A stretch of 64,000 nucleotides of DNA, from positions 3,464,868-3,528,867 of the forward strand of contig NC_086358.1 of the NCBI RefSeq assembly GCF_036324505.1, given 5' to 3'. The number at the start of each line of letters is the position of its first letter. Within the stretch, counting starts at the first letter, position 1. This DNA comes from Eleginops maclovinus (Eukaryota; Chordata; Actinopteri; Perciformes; Eleginopidae). The position numbers and the translations under genes were made by a program. Below the pieces are notes generated by a model. It saw only the letters and a program-made list of their open reading frames with translations, was not told the origin of the DNA and made no database searches. This document shows positions 1 through 12,857 of this stretch, one piece after another.

Positions 1-13
1 CACACACACACAC

Positions 14-56
<43 letters not shown>
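1..56 (+). repeat. (CA)n microsatellite at window start
   Basis: CA dinucleotide run, truncated by the left window edge, with one CG interruption near position 18. Confidence 0.95.
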
Positions 57-59
<3 letters not shown>

Positions 60-534
60 CTCAGCATGCCTGTCTTTTTCTAAAGCGAGAACAAAACCCA
101 CAAAGTCAGAAACATGCTATAACGCTGTCTGAGTGAACACATTTGTCAACAAGTGGCAGCTGAAGTGAAGTCAGTGTGTGTCGGTGTGATTTCACTCCCC
201 TCACTGTAATTACTGCTCAATATGTTTGGCTCAGTGGCATCTAAATAACAGTGCAGCGGTGAGTCTGTAAGTGTGAAAATAACAGTTTGTGTGTGTGTGT
301 GTGTCTATCTCAGTATCATGAGGACAGACAGTTTTAAGAGTCGGGTTTTTCTGTGAATGTGAATGACGGCTGTATTTTGTCTCGTTCTGGATGTTTGTCG
401 TTGCTCATGATGGTATCTTGGTTCTAACCAAGGTAGAAACCCACATTTTCCATGACAAATAGCTGGATTCTTGCCCTTTTTTCTGTATATTCAAAAGGCT
501 TCAACTTTCACTAATCTCTTTAGTTTGCCACTGT

Positions 535-970
535 TGTTAAAGAGGACTTATTCTGCTCATTCCCAGGTTCATATTTGTATGTATTGTCTCCATGCTTTAA
601 GTTTCAGACAGCTCTTTATTTTTCTCATACTGCCTGTGCTACAGCACCTCTTTTCACCCTCTGTCTGAAACCAGAGCCCAGTCTGCTCTGATTGGTTAGC
701 TGGTCAGCTCTGTTGTGATTGGTCAGCCGCTTACAGATGTCCCGCCCCTTAGCCTATCACGTACAATGTCTTGGAGTGCTAGCCAGTAGAAGCTTTGTTC
801 CTGTAGAAAACAAAGGAGTCGAATGGAGGTATTTCAGTCAGGTGTGTGAGAGAGAAACTCCCTCTTGGGGGAACACGGGGATTTTAGCCTTTGCAGACCA
901 TTTACATGCATTAAAACCTATATAACACACTACAGGAAAGGGAAAACTCCATAAAGCATAACAGGGCCTC
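535..970 (+). repeat. Dispersed repeat R1, copy 1 (CCAAT/GC-box bearing)
   Basis: From GTTAAAGAGGACTTATTCTG to the GGGCCTC end. It contains CTCTGATTGG, TTGTGATTGGTCAG and CCCGCCCCTTAGCC. Matching copies are at 5424-5640 and 31303-31675 (reverse) and 55993-56280 (forward); short fragments are at 55650-55690 and 57456-57500. Confidence 0.85.
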
Positions 971-1340
971 TCTACGGAAGATTGCTGCACTGTATGTAAC
1001 ATTGCACACTATATAAGGAGGAGACCCGCTGTGGTTCTTCCTCTCATTCCTTCCATTTGTCCTTCTCCTCGTCTCCCCATCCTCCCCCTTGGCTCGGGGT
1101 GAGGAATGCTACCCAGTGGTGGCCGGGCATCGAGCCACGAGGACACAGAGATGAGAGGAGAAAAAGGGATCAGAATAAAGAAGCCGGAGAAAAAGAGAAG
1201 ATGAACGAGCACTGCATTAAAGACATTTCTCTCCCATAAACCTCTCTGTTTATAGTCCCTTTCACAGGCGCTCACTCTCACTCAGGCCACAAGATACCCA
1301 CACAGTTTGACCACTACTTAAGCACACACAGCATTGACAA

Positions 1341-1373
<33 letters not shown>

Positions 1374-2379
1374 GCTTCACAGTGGGAAATGAAATGCCAT
1401 ATCTTAAAGGTAAGTGAGGACGCCTGCACTGCCGCTGCTGCTGCTGCTGCTGAGGTGCAGAAATGAAAGATTTGCTGAGAAAGCCAAATCGACTCCACCC
1501 TGCCTTTTAAGCTCTTATTTCTTTTGGTCGTCTGTGTGTGTGTGAGGCGTGGAGAGGCGTGTGTGTGCAGGCAATATACTGTAGAGGGATTTGTGTGTTT
1601 GTGTGTGGGCATCTGTGGAGAAATACTGGCAGATGTAGCTCTAGACTGCGGGTACAGAGGGACGGATAGAGTGTGGCTGCAAGTTTAGAGCAGAAGAGCC
1701 ACGCATACAGTCCTTCTTCTCTTCCATTCTCTCTATTTCCTTTGTTGTGTTGTCTTTATTAGTTTGATTTAACATGAATGTTCATCTCTCTTGGTTCTTG
1801 GAGCCTCACTGAAGTCAACACACTCCAATCAGAAGTGTTAATTACATACATTTAGATCATTAAGCCTCCTTTTGAAAGGTCACGGACTGATGAAAACAAG
1901 CACATGGGGAATAAAGTAGGGTGTAATGCATTACTTGGTGATGTGTTTTAAAGCAGGGATTCCTTAATTAGGATTACAGGTAATTGTGCAGTTAACAGGG
2001 GGTAAAAACTACCAGTAGGAGCCCTAAGAGCCCGTTTCACCTGTTAGGTAAAGTGCTACTTGCAGCTAATTGTGTATTGCATTGTTTTTTGCATATCACA
2101 GTGGTAGGTACTTTTTATTCCAATATATACATGCATAGTGTAATTACAACTTCAGGGTCCATGACGTGATGCTATTGGGTGCAAGATGACTTTGGACTCC
2201 CATAGACTTACATTGGGAAGGAGATCGATGGATCATTTTTCTTTTTGCATCACAATCCCTGCAAAATGACTTATATGCATGTTTACATTTCGTTATCAAA
2301 GGGCTTCACCACAGACACGCTGAGGCGGACCAGAGTCAGGTCGTTGTTGTGCTTGTCCTACGGGCCCTGTGCATGCGGA

Positions 2380-2475
2380 AGATCAATCAATCAATCAACA
2401 CACTTTATTTGTGTAGCACTTTCTATACATAAAAGGTAACTTAAAGTGCTTAACAAACCAAACAAAACCAATCCC
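2380..2475 (+). repeat. Short interspersed-element tail-like segment
   Basis: A run of ATCA/ATCA units followed by CACTTTATTTGTGTAGCAC is a sequence type widespread in fish genomes at the ends of retroelement-like repeats. The class is not certain. Confidence 0.4.
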
Positions 2476-4149
2476 CCCTCGCTCTCCATAGACAGAGCAA
2501 TACAGAGTAGTACAAACACTTGAAATCACTTAAAATGTGAAATTGAGACGTGATGAGTCTTTAATTTGTGCATGCAAATTAAAAAGTTAATGATGTGCGT
2601 GTTCCAGCTGCAGGACTAAGGACATGCCAACTTAAAATGCATGCAGGTTAGTGCAGATTTTAATTATTTTCTCCCCTCAAACATTTCCTCACAGCTTCTC
2701 TCTGGCAGCCCTCAGAGGCTCATGTCCAGCAAGAGATCATCACTTAGCTATTCAGGATCCTTATGAAACACTGACAACCAACCACAGATATCTGGAAGCA
2801 TTTAGAAAGTTGTATAATTAGATCAGTGGCTTTAGGCTGCAGTGGAAAAATGTTCACGGTAATGACAGAGAAGAGACAAGCGCTGGCAACGCACGGGCAC
2901 AGCAGCTAATACCACACATCTTAAGATAATTAGAGAATGGAAAGGCCTTTTTTATATTCCTTTGCATGCCTCCTGCACTATTTGATTAATTGAGAATGCA
3001 AGAATGTGTGTTAGTCACTGTTTAGTCTTGTGTGTTAACCCCTGACCCGACCAGAACACCTCTGAAAACCTGCAGACATCTGCTTATCTAAACTGAGCTT
3101 ACACACTCGTTCAGACTCCAGCCGTCCTTTTTCCTCCGTCAGAAGCCAAACTCGGCGAACAGGAGACCTCTTTTCAGACTCAAACAGGCCGGACAGGCAT
3201 TTCCTGTGGGCGCCGGGACCTGGGAGCAGAGACATTCTTGGGCCAGGCACCTCCACTTCCTGTCTCTCCTTGACACACAGTCTCTCACTATATTTATTTG
3301 ACGCTCTTATCCACAGTAGATTAGGTTTAAAATCAGAGATTACTTAGCTGAGTGCAAGGTCAAAGTCTCAGATAAAAGAGGGAACAAAACAATCCTTAAT
3401 GATATGATCTGAGACAAATAAATGAGTGGCGTTAAGATATAGATAATGCGTATAAAAGCAAATAAACACAGTAGAAATGTCATAGAAGTTCATTTAAGAG
3501 CAGGTATGAGTGTAGAATAAGGTATATATGTGTTAAAAACTGGCAAACAGTATTATATAGTAATGTTTTTTCACTTTCACGTGACATTCTTTCAGTCCTG
3601 ACCATTATCACTAAATATTTATATATTTCTTTACAGTTTTTACTTTTGAAATGTGAGTTTACGTTTTGCCTCTTGTGGTTTTTTTTAGGAGAAAAATATA
3701 ACATTATTTCTTTTATTTTTTTCACTTTTCTGAAAACTAAAGTGGTAATTTTTCACAGAATAGGATATTTTAATTGTTACCAACGATGTTGATTTAAATG
3801 CAATTTTTATTTATTATTTTAACATGTTTTAAATCGTATACTCTTTCCAAAATGTATTCCATTAGCATGAATGGAGCCGAAAATAGAAGAAAAGAAAATG
3901 ACCCTATTAAAGCAAAAGAGTCACACTCTAAAATAAATACTTACAACTGTAGATAAAGTTTAGATATCTCCAGAAAACAGCTTTCCATTTGCATGCGGTT
4001 GTTTTTGCACTGCTTTAAGTATTGGAAGTCAAAATAAATAAACCAAAAGCTCAAATCCTCGCCTCTCTATTTGCTCCTTGTGTCTTTTTTTAACAGCTGC
4101 CTTCACCGGATAGAAGCTTTCATGCTTTGAATGTTGGGGACATTTTTCA

Positions 4150-4152
4150 AGT

Positions 4153-4213
<61 letters not shown>

Positions 4214-4225
4214 TGTGTGCATGTG

Positions 4226-4290
<65 letters not shown>
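4150..4290 (+). repeat. (GT)n microsatellite
   Basis: About 140 bp of GT with one short interruption near 4211-4231 (TTGTGTGTGCATGTGCATG). Confidence 0.95.
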
Positions 4291-4292
<2 letters not shown>

Positions 4293-4796
4293 ACATGCAT
4301 GTTTATGTGCACTGTGGGGTGTTGGAGTGAGTGTGACAATCACTTGTGTCTTCCCAGGGGTCAACAGCTGCACCCAAGTGTTAGACAGCTGGAGCATGTG
4401 GAGGACAGTGTGTGTGCTGTAGGGGGGTCGTCGTAAATCTGAATACATACATATGTTAGTTATAGGTAGAAGTGTATTAGCATCAAATATACTTACAGTA
4501 CCTAAAGTAAAAGTACTTGTTATGCGGAATATCCCATTTCAGGATCATGTACTGAATGGTACTGGATTATAATTATTGACACGTAAACCTACTACAATCC
4601 ATCCTCACTGATTTGTTTATCATCCACATCTTTAATCTATCAAATACATTTAGAAGGGGAAAAAGAAGTCACTTTTTTTTTGTGATTTTATCGATTGGAT
4701 CTACCAATCATTTTCTGAATGAATCCTTAATCATTGGTTTATAACTCAGGGTCACGGGTTCCTCAACATTGCAATTACAAGACACAAAACGAATCT

Positions 4797-5030
4797 GAAA
4801 TGACAACAATAAAAATAGTCTTATGGGCTGGGGGATGAAACTGTCTCTGACTCTGGTGGTTTTATGTCCTGATGCTGCGTAACCGCCTGCCAGACAGATG
4901 GGGGTCTCTGATAATCCTTGGGGCTTTCTTCCTGAGCCCCTGGGTGTAGAGGTCATCCATGGATGATATAGTCCTGGTGAACATTTCCCAGTTTTACAAA
5001 AAATTCCCAGTTTGGGATAAATAAAGTACT
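4797..5030. repeat. Dispersed repeat R2, fragment
   Basis: Shares AAACTGTCTCTGA.TCTGGTGGT, CGTCTGCCAGAC-like and CTGGGTGTAGAGGTC.TCCATGGATG with 19090-19260. It ends in a TTTGGGATAAATAAAGTA tail typical of fish non-LTR retroelements. Confidence 0.7.
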
Positions 5031-5285
5031 TCTGATGTGCTGTGAATATGATATAAAACTGAGAAAAGCAGGACATCTCCGTCTTTGAGGGGCTGAAAAA
5101 GAGCATTTACTGCGATTGTTCACATGAAAAATGACTTTAAACTTTGATTATGCATTTTAATTTAATCTCTGTCAGCAGTATTTTGCTTTACATGGAAGAT
5201 ATTTGAAACCCAGTTTGCAGCTGTGTGTTCCTGCTGCCCTCTAGTGGCTCATTATGAGCATGACACCTCTTCACATACAACCGTA

Positions 5286-5400
5286 GGTGGGAAGTAACTC
5301 AAGAACATTTACTCAAGTACACTTTTGAGGGACTTGTACTTGTGTATTTACATGTTATGTTACTTTGTACTTCTTCCCCACTACAAGTCAGAGGTAAATA
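5286..5400 (+). repeat. hAT-like repeat R3, fragment
   Basis: GTGGGAAGTAACTCAAG...ACTTGTACTTGTG...CACTACAAGTCAGAGGTAAATA is the left part of the AAGTAC-rich element family also seen at 8322, 32505, 39071 and 58939. Confidence 0.7.
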
Positions 5401-5423
5401 GGGTTATTTAATACATGTAACAG

Positions 5424-5640
5424 GCTTCTATTGGCTAGCGCTCCAACACATTGTACGTGATAGGCTAAGGGGCGGGACATCTCTAAGCGGCTGACCAATC
5501 ACAACAGAGCCAGCCAGCTAACCAATCAGAGCAGACTGGGATCTGGTTTCAGACTGAGGGTGAAAAGAGGAGCTTCAACACAGGCAGTATGAGAAAAATA
5601 AAGAGCTTTTTATTAAAGCATGGAGACATGTCCCAGTGGA
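5424..5640 (-). repeat. Dispersed repeat R1, copy 2 (reverse)
   Basis: Reverse complement of copy 1, including GGGGCGGGAC, GACCAATCAC and AACCAATCAG. It sits beside the R3 fragment, suggesting nested insertion. Confidence 0.85.
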
Positions 5641-7029
5641 GGAACTAAATACTGATACCTCAATTGAGTACATACTCCTATATTCCCTTGAACTTGCTGC
5701 AACACCTGATTCATGTCTAATGTTTGCTTAGCTGCCGTTTTTCATTCAGCCTGAGGGTCTGGTTCGCTCCTGCTCCAGTGTTTCTGCAGGAATCATCTGC
5801 AGCGTGTACATGTCACACAATCGGCATTCAAAGTATGCGAGTAAAGGACTGCGGTCACCGCTATGAATCATAAACAAAGCAACAGCTGTGTCATCCTGCA
5901 GTCACTTCTGCAAAAAAGTCAGTTAAGCATTAACTCCGAAGTCAATCTGAGGTCAATTGGTTTTGTATGAGATGAACACGTTCCTCGTTTTTTGTTTTTT
6001 TAAATAATTGACTCGAGGTAGTCGAATATTAATCCTCGTAAATAGGTCACATTTTAAATTAAAGTCTAATTTCATTATCATCATTACATGCAAAGGGATT
6101 AACCAAGCCAATTGTGATTTTCGTCCATTTAGATTTGAATTTCCTGCAGTGTTTCAGTAAAGCTCATAATGTTCTTGAGCATTCAAAGTCACTTTAGAGG
6201 CTGTTGTTTGCCCTGTTCTTTTTTTAATACGTGTTCCTGTGATTAGCATATCTCATTGAGGTTATTGACACTTTTTTCCAATGATGTGAAACAAACATTG
6301 CAGAGAGACCCTCATCGCCACAGAATTCTAGATTGTATGAGCTCCACTAGAAAGGTATTTGCCTAGCACTGTCTGTTTTGTCGTGTTCTCCACCCCACCT
6401 GTACCCGTAATCACAACAGGTGTTTGCCGGTGGGCGTGGTTAATGGCTGCTGCTGTTGTCGGCTCCGTGGTGATGGAGCCAAGGGAGGAAGTTGTAGATC
6501 TTGAAGCCCAGGAGGCTGCAGCGGCTCGGCTCATCCGCCAGCAGCGCCTGGCTCTTCACAAACACATGTGGGTGCAACATGGCGCATGTCTCAACACCTA
6601 ATATGTTACTAATGTCACTCAATTCCTCCTTTTTATCCAGGGTTGTGTACTTATTTGTCTTTATTTCTATTACTTATGTGTGCTTTTCTTCTCTAAATGT
6701 AATAAGTAAGCTTATTCTTTATTATTGCATGCCTTTTTTTTTTTTTACCTGCAACGCCACTTTTTGCTGTAACCCTGCAGTATAAACCCGGAAATGTTGA
6801 GTACCTTGGGTTTTTTTAGGTTGCTGAAGATGAAAAATCAATTTCGGACCTTTTTATTATAAAAAATGGCAGTTTTTACTCCCCTTAATCTTAAAAATCG
6901 ACCCAAGTTCATCAAAATGTGTCCACTGGAAGTACAAATATGGCCAATTTCTCGTAAACACTGCCAAATTTGATCCTATAAATGTCAGAAAATTATTAAA
7001 CCTGCTCAAATAAAAGTAAAACAAGTATT

Positions 7030-7365
7030 GGCATAAAATTATAAGTAGCAACAGTAAAAGTAGTCATTGTCTGATTGGTCCATTTCAGAATAATATCTCT
7101 GATATGTTTTATAATGATTGATCATTAAAGTGTTCTCAGAGCTGGTAAAGGTGCAGCTAGTTTGAATGGCTTTGTATACTGCAGGGTAGCTGCTGGATTT
7201 ACTCCAGGTGAACTACAGTCAGATTTAAGGGCTGATTATATTTCACATCAGTAATCCTAATCTGTAAAGTAACTTCAATAAATACATGTAGAGGAGTAAA
7301 AGTACACGCTGAATTGTAGTGAAGTAGAAGGACAACAAAAATAAATACTCAAGTAAAGTACAAGT
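7030..7365 (+). repeat. hAT-like repeat R3, internal/right part
   Basis: Near-identical to 39480-39730 and 59040-59300, with GTCATTGTCTGATTGGTCC and CTGCAGGGTAGCTGCTGG shared base for base. Confidence 0.85.
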
Positions 7366-7440
7366 CCTAAAATGCATGAAATGTAGAGTTTAGTTTTCCA
7401 GCCAAAGTGTATGAAGGTCAGAATGCATCCCTCTCTCTCT

Positions 7441-7761
7441 CTGCAGAGCTGCCATTGGAGGAGACGCTTCATACTGAGCAGCAAAATGGCCGCCCGTCAA
7501 CCGACTGACTCCACAGCGCTTTGAAATTTAAATTCTTCTGCACATTAGGGTTTACACTATTACAACGTTAGTACTTATTTACGAACCTGTAGCTTGTACC
7601 ACGCGTGTATTTTTTTCATCGTCTGCCTGCCACTTACTTGACTGTGTCGTCGCTGTTTTTGTCGACGAATGCCTCAAAAAGCAAGAAGAAAAAAAATCGC
7701 ACTGAAGCACTTTAGCTAAGCTAGCTAGCAGGTTAGCTTCTTTTCATATGTGATTCCAGAG
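7441..7761 (+). promoter_or_regulatory. tnrc6b: Probable tnrc6b promoter and non-coding leader exon
   Basis: The CCAGAG/GTGAGT donor at 7761 fits the acceptor CTCCAG at 9986, just before the exon carrying the start codon. Upstream lies an inverted CCAAT box (near 7454) and a GCAAAATGGCCGCC element at 7482-7495 that looks like a YY1 site near a transcription start. If transcribed, the ATG at 7486 opens a 12-codon uORF ending at 7524. The start site is inferred, not seen. Confidence 0.5.
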
Positions 7762-8321
7762 GTGAGTACACGTGAACTGGGCATATGTGTAGTGCTTATC
7801 AGCGTGTTTAACATCCCGTTATGTGTATTTATGTACATTTGCATGCACAATATCTGCAAGATAACTGTGAATGAAATGCTACTGCGCGAGCTGTAACCGT
7901 TAGCCTGGCTACTTGTAGCTTCTGTAACTTAGCTAACTGAGCGATAGCACTGATGTAGCAGCAGTTACTATGGTTAGCAGAGGGCGATTTGTAGCTCAAT
8001 GCTCGGTGTATTTGCTTTTACTGACCACTGTGTACATGCATAACATTATTAACAATACTTACATTTGCTTGACAGCTGGTTTATCTTGTTTATTTGGGTC
8101 TTTTTCTGTGTCTGCGTTATTTTTTTTGGAGCTAAAACCACTCCTTAATGTTAGCCATCGACGAGTAACCAGCTGCTGTTAAACCTGATTAAACTAAATA
8201 CAATATACAAAATGTGGTTGGATAAAACCCCTAACTGGTTTGTAAAGCGTGCATTTCAAGCACCTTTAATCATCTGTCCTTTCGTTTTCCTGACGATTTT
8301 CCATGTTAAGCTAGTGGTGTA

Positions 8322-8440
8322 AATTAACTAAGTACATTTACTCAAGGATTGTACTTGGGGACAATTTTGAGAGACTTGAGTATTTACATTTTTTGCGTCT
8401 TTGTACTCTACTACAATTCAGAGGTAAATAGAGTATTTTA
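8322..8440 (+). repeat. hAT-like repeat R3, fragment in tnrc6b intron 1
   Basis: AACTAAGTACATTTACTCAAGG...CTCTACTACAATTCAGAGGTAAATA matches the left part of the family. Confidence 0.65.
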
Positions 8441-10019
8441 CATCGACACACATGAGTATCATAATTATCTGGTTGAGAGGCCTGAGGTCAGAAAGGCTGC
8501 CAGTTTCACTGTCTGTGAATCTGCTTGTGTGTTATGATTTAAAGCAAAAACGAAACCAAATAAAGACAGACTATCAGGGCGTAGCACTACAGTAATGCAC
8601 GACTGTGTGTGTAACCTGGTAATCTGAGTTTAAATATACAGTTGGATTGTGGTTATTTCCATGTTTTAATATATTGTTTTATCTAATTGTTCCTCCTATC
8701 TCGAGTAGGTCGTTAGTGTATAGCAGCACATAGGGCCAGGTTATGGAGACAGTCAAATATCACAATATTTTTGACCAAATACCTCGTTATTGTGATGCTT
8801 TCACAAAATCAGTAAAAAATAATCACCAGAAATAATGTGGACGTATTAACTAGCCTAAATGGTTTAAAGAAATAATAGAAAAGCAACAAGTCTAGCAAAT
8901 TAAATTACATCTCTGTACTGTAATGCTGTCTTTAAAGCCAGAAAAAGACGAGCGCATATCTAGTCTGGTATTACGAAATTGAAATAATATCCATATAAAA
9001 CTGTGCCCTACCAATGGTAGCTTTACTAACCGCCCACTATTTTAAGCTTCTGCAAATTATGTTTGTTGTTTACCTTCCTAATGATCATTTTGCGGTAGTG
9101 GCTGTAGCAGGGAAGCCTGAAGGAACAGGATGTATGTGTCGGCAACATGGCGACTTGCTCACTAGATTTAGCACCTGGTGAAAGTGACTTTTCATTGATG
9201 CAGCTTTAATTTCTGCTGGTTTTCCAGTAGTGTAACAGTATTTCAAATCAAGTTAAGCCTTGCTGGCTTTCCAAATGTTACCTAACACAACTTTGACCGT
9301 AACAGAAAGACTAGGCATTAATTAAATATGTTTTATTAATATATACCGTCGCAATTGATAATTACAACCTTGTACTTAGTCAATCTAACCCTAGAATAAC
9401 ACAAGAGTTTATCAATGTTTATCCACATCCACTCTTATATTGTGGATCCTTTTGATAATGCAGTATTTGGTGGTTTTGTTTTGCACACCTGTTTGTGTCA
9501 CAGCTGGTTACAGAGCTTTTTCTCAACCTCCATTTTAAACACAATCAAACCACAAACTCTGGCTGTCAAACCTTCAGCCGGTCACTTATTATATTTCCCA
9601 CTGGAGTCACTCTGCTGACAGCATTGAGTTGGCTGACTAAATCAAGCCGCTTGTAAACCGTTTAAATTGATTGAGTCTGATCAGCTTACGGCCTCCTGCA
9701 TGCGTTTGATAGGGATAATTACTGTCTGTTGACCACATGTCCAGCAGTATTCTTAGCTCTAACACCTGATGGCTGATTCATCCGATCAAGCGTGCCGTTT
9801 CATTGTTGCTTACACACAGGGATGGACGCTCACGTGGCCATGATCCATGTTATCTTTTTACCTTGTTTCTTGCCGCAGTCATCACTAACTATTGGCCGAT
9901 GTTTTTTGAGCTATACAAAGCAGCACTGTGCGATTTTTAAAATGGTGACTGTGTGACCACATTTTGAAATTCCTTTTGTCCTCCAGAAGAAAGGAGAACC
10001 AGGACTGGAGCTGTAGTTC

Positions 10020-12819
10020 ATGGAAGACAAGAAAAGGAAAAAAGACGACAAAAGGAAAAGGGAAGCCTCTCAGAAGGTGAGCATGTTCAAAATGACTTCC
10101 ACGCTCCTAAAGCTGGGTTGGATATGATTTTTAAAAATGTGGTGGCGTCGTGTTGAACAGCAGTTCGATAAGCTTGAAAACAGCACTATTTTCCTGTAAT
10201 CTTCCTAATTTCTTCATAAATGGGGATGTTCATTTTTGTGATACTACTGTCTTCATATATTCCAGTTTAAAAGCTTTATTTCTGAGCCCTTTACATTGAT
10301 ATAAAAGGGAACTGATCCCATTATGTAGGAACCTCGATGTGTTAAGTCCAATCACAGAATAATGTGTGTATAGGTGAATTTTTAATAACGTTTCTACCAA
10401 CCACACCTGTAATTGTCGGCAATAGATGATTCATTTAGTTGCACCTAACAGAGTAGTTGTTGTTAAGCCACTGCTTTGTACCAGTTGCATTGCTTTTATT
10501 CACATCCATATACTGTCATGTGTTGGTAAATAACAGTCACATGTTTTATAGTGATATACATGTGCTTAAAATGTTGTGTATTTGTTATACTATTGTTGGC
10601 AATTCAGAAGGGAGGTTTTTCATTCTCAAAAAACCGTTTTGACAAATCACCTATTAATTTGTACTAGAAAACATACATTTGCATTGAATTGATTTAAAAA
10701 TAATCTGTAGAACCAGAACAAGTTTTAGGTTTGGTCCCTGTTTTAAGAGTATGATTAATAAAAGATGTTGAGACGACTAAATCCTTACGCTCTACATTAA
10801 TGTTTTCATTGCGTCTGTCAGTGTTACGTGAAAGGACAAAACAAGTCTCAACAGCATGATGTACTTAATATCTTGGCAGTAGACTCTAAAGAAATATTTC
10901 ATTTTGTGTTTTCTCTTGTCTTATATTATTTGAATCTTTCAACAGAGCAGGTTGATTTTTTACTGAGGTTTGACATTCGACTGAGTGGTGTGTTTTGCTT
11001 TTTCGGGTTTAATAATGAACTTTTTTTTTTTTTCATTTAGGTCACAGAACAAAAAAACAAAGGTAAGCAGCACAATAATTTATGTGTACATGTTTTGACA
11101 TCGAAGCCACTTATTTGCTATTTTTCTGGGCCAAATGGATTGTGATAGTTTGCAAATTAGCCACAGTTACCAAAAGTAATGCTGGTTAAAACTGCACGGC
11201 TTGTCCTAACTGGCTTTTGCAACACTTGTACGTTAAAGACAAAGTGAATCAGTCGTTAAACCAAAGCATCGGCATCGGGGAATTATTTAGGCATCTTCCC
11301 TTTCCTTATCTGTTTCTGACCAATATATGGACAGTGCTCACATGAACAGGAAATTAAATATGCACTGTTCTCTTGAGATGCATTTCCTAGCTTTGCTATC
11401 AGGGACTGATTTTAAGCATGTTCTGTTTCCTCTGTTTCAAACCAATAAATGGACAGCGCCTGCATTTACAGGAAATAAATCGTGATTTCTTGAGATGTAT
11501 TTGGTTATATGCTTCTTAATTTCACACTCTTCCTTCCTGCAGTGCCAGACTTGACCAAGCCGGCGGTTGTCCAGTCTCCTGCCACTCAGAGCAGCTCTGC
11601 CTCCCCCAGCCCTGGACCCGCCCCCTCTGCCTCCCCATCCCCAGCCACCACCTTGGGCCCTGGCAGCGCTGCCACCCCGTCACAGGGCGGCAACAATGCC
11701 AAGCGCCTGGCGGTGGCCAACGGACAGCCCACCTCCAACACCATTTCTTCCTCCACCGCTGGCGGCCCCGGCGCTGCTGGAAACGGCAGCGCGAGTAGCG
11801 GAGGCGGAGCCCCGGCGCCTCAGCAGCAGCAAGCACGCTACATGCCGAGAGAAGTGCCGCCGCGATTTCGCTGCCAGCAGGACCATAAAGTGCTACTGAA
11901 GAGGGGGCAGCCGCCACTGTCCTCCATGCTGCTCGGAGGGGGAGGAGGCGGAGGAGGAGGAGGAGGAGGAGGAGGGGGGGACGGCCCCAATGCAAACATG
12001 GCTGCTGTCTCAGGTATTTGTTAGCAACGCTGAAGGTCACTTTTGGAGCTGATGTATTTGATTACACCGCGATGCACAATAAAGCACCACAGGAAGTCAG
12101 TTCTGCTCGTGGCCATCAAACTCTTTTACCAAACTGGCACGAGGACTTACTTAACAAATGCACCTTGGGCAAAGAATAGCACCTACAATGGTTTGGCTTA
12201 TTAAGAACTAAGTATTCCTGCTCTTTTAGTTTCTATATTCATGGCTGAATGCACTTATTGTCGATTTGGATAAGAGCGTCATGTTAGAAAACTTTACTGT
12301 GCAATGCGAACTAATGTCGGGCTGTATAACTCTAGCAAATATTAAACTATTTAGATGGCAAAACATCACAACACTTTGGCACTATTACTGTATTACACTG
12401 GACACGCTTTAGTATTGTTACACTACTTAATAAATTGTAATTTGTATCTTTTTATATAAATATTTAAAAAATATATTTCTAAGAAGCAAAACAATTCCCC
12501 TCAGGATAAAACATATTTCTGATATTGAGATTTATTTTATTATTTCTTCCTTTCCGTTCCTAAAGTTTCTGTCTTTTTTTACTTTGTTTCAGATCCTGGT
12601 GCAGCTGCCTCCTCATTGGCCCTCAACTCATCATCAGTTGCTGCTTCTACTACTACTTCTAATTATGCAAATTCCATGTGGGGGGTGACCTCCTCTCAGG
12701 GCAGGGAGAAGGTGATCGTGGATGGCAACGACCTGGAGGAGTGGCCCAGCATTGCCGGCAATGATGGTGGTGGAGGGGCTTCCTTCACCGGGGCCGGAGG
12801 GGGGGGTGGCAGCGGCGGC

Positions 12820-12857
<38 letters not shown>

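Larger units (their letters stand above)
1..7440. other. Region with no recognised gene
   Basis: Reading both strands gave no exon chain or known protein. It holds repeats (R1, hAT-like fragments, microsatellites), a short CTG run at about 1434-1452 and AT-rich unique sequence. A small open frame at 6470-6601 is noted under findings. Confidence 0.6.

Noticed and set aside
719..925. 68-codon frame near the left end
   Set aside because: It lies inside dispersed repeat R1, and the other copies do not keep the frame.
1009..1612. Possible exons around the (CTG)n run and Arg/Lys-rich text
   Set aside because: No consistent splice sites or recognisable protein; the frames depend on CA/TG and CT-rich sequence.
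4103..4436. His-Thr and Cys-Val repeat frames
   Set aside because: Pure products of the (GT)n microsatellite. The same applies to similar frames at 29557-29908, 39829-40530 and 44829-45150.
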